Shown piece after piece: positions 62,224-64,000 of a DNA stretch of 64,000 nucleotides. A program made the position numbers and the translations under genes. This stretch comes from Peteryoungia wuzhouensis. GTDB lineage: Bacteria; Pseudomonadota; Alphaproteobacteria; Rhizobiales; Rhizobiaceae. A model generated the notes under the pieces. That model searched no databases and was not told the origin of the DNA. It was given only the letters and a program-made list of their open reading frames with translations. Within the stretch, counting starts at the first letter, position 1. Each line of letters starts with the position of its first letter. The DNA lies in NCBI RefSeq assembly GCF_003205195.1, contig NZ_QJRY01000002.1:186001-250000 (forward strand). Reading direction: 5' to 3'.

Positions 62224-64000
<1,777 letters not shown>

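Overview
The window looks like a piece of chromosome from an alphaproteobacterium of the Rhizobiaceae (Rhizobium/Agrobacterium/Sinorhizobium relatives). The evidence is high-GC DNA, a complete acpXL-to-lpxXL cluster for the very-long-chain acyl group of lipid A, fixNOQP-fixGHIS, an FnrN-type regulator beside hemN, a cob (vitamin B12) cluster, a DUF1476 ATP synthase inhibitor, and a pur operon with purS and purQ as separate genes. I see no rRNA, tRNA, CRISPR array, insertion sequence or prophage. Genes are tightly packed, many with 4-bp ATGA or GTGA overlaps. Only two non-coding gaps exceed 300 bp (3843-4291 and 53777-54108).

Layout. 1-5323: a CUT1 sugar ABC transporter (binding protein, two permeases, ATPase cut by the left edge) divergent from its likely LacI-type regulator. 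5385-8229: a GGDEF protein with a damaged active-site motif, then 6-phosphogluconate dehydrogenase. 8329-17235: cbb3 oxidase genes ccoNOQP, then ccoGHIS for assembly, with a hemerythrin-like gene divergent from ccoN. 17293-18030: a PAS protein. 18197-23609: acpXL, fabZ, two fabF-like genes, an alcohol dehydrogenase and lpxXL. 23715-25987: hemN divergent from fnrN. 26003-26428: an L,D-transpeptidase. 26554-32625: B12 genes cobD-cobC-cobB-cobA on the minus strand, divergent from cbiD-cobK. 32642-41709: an AsmA-like giant protein, bcp with a ferritin-like gene, an M23 envelope peptidase, a LysE exporter, a DEAD-box helicase and a Nudix hydrolase. 41697-47454: a seven-gene minus-strand operon for maturation of a molybdenum hydroxylase, with no structural enzyme in the window. 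47609-54657: an orphan LivK-like protein, an SDR, rpe, two uncharacterised envelope genes, purB, a DUF2189 membrane protein and a small hydrolase. 54796-57665: a PAS-GGDEF-EAL protein and the ATP synthase zeta inhibitor. 57908-64000: purC-purS-small coiled-coil gene-purQ, a lipoprotein, a DUF1127 gene divergent from a MocR-type regulator, and purL running off the right edge.

How it fits together. Three exact FNR/FixK boxes (TTGA-N6-TCAA) sit upstream of fixG, between ccoN and the hemerythrin gene, and between hemN and fnrN. The oxygen-sensing FnrN encoded here therefore probably controls the high-affinity oxidase, its assembly genes, oxygen-independent haem synthesis and itself. The strongest points for follow-up are the second FabF-like protein, which lacks the catalytic cysteine and one active-site histidine and looks like a chain-length-factor-type partner; the orphan Mo-hydroxylase maturation operon; the degenerate AGAEF motif; and a CtrA-type box in front of the dual c-di-GMP protein.
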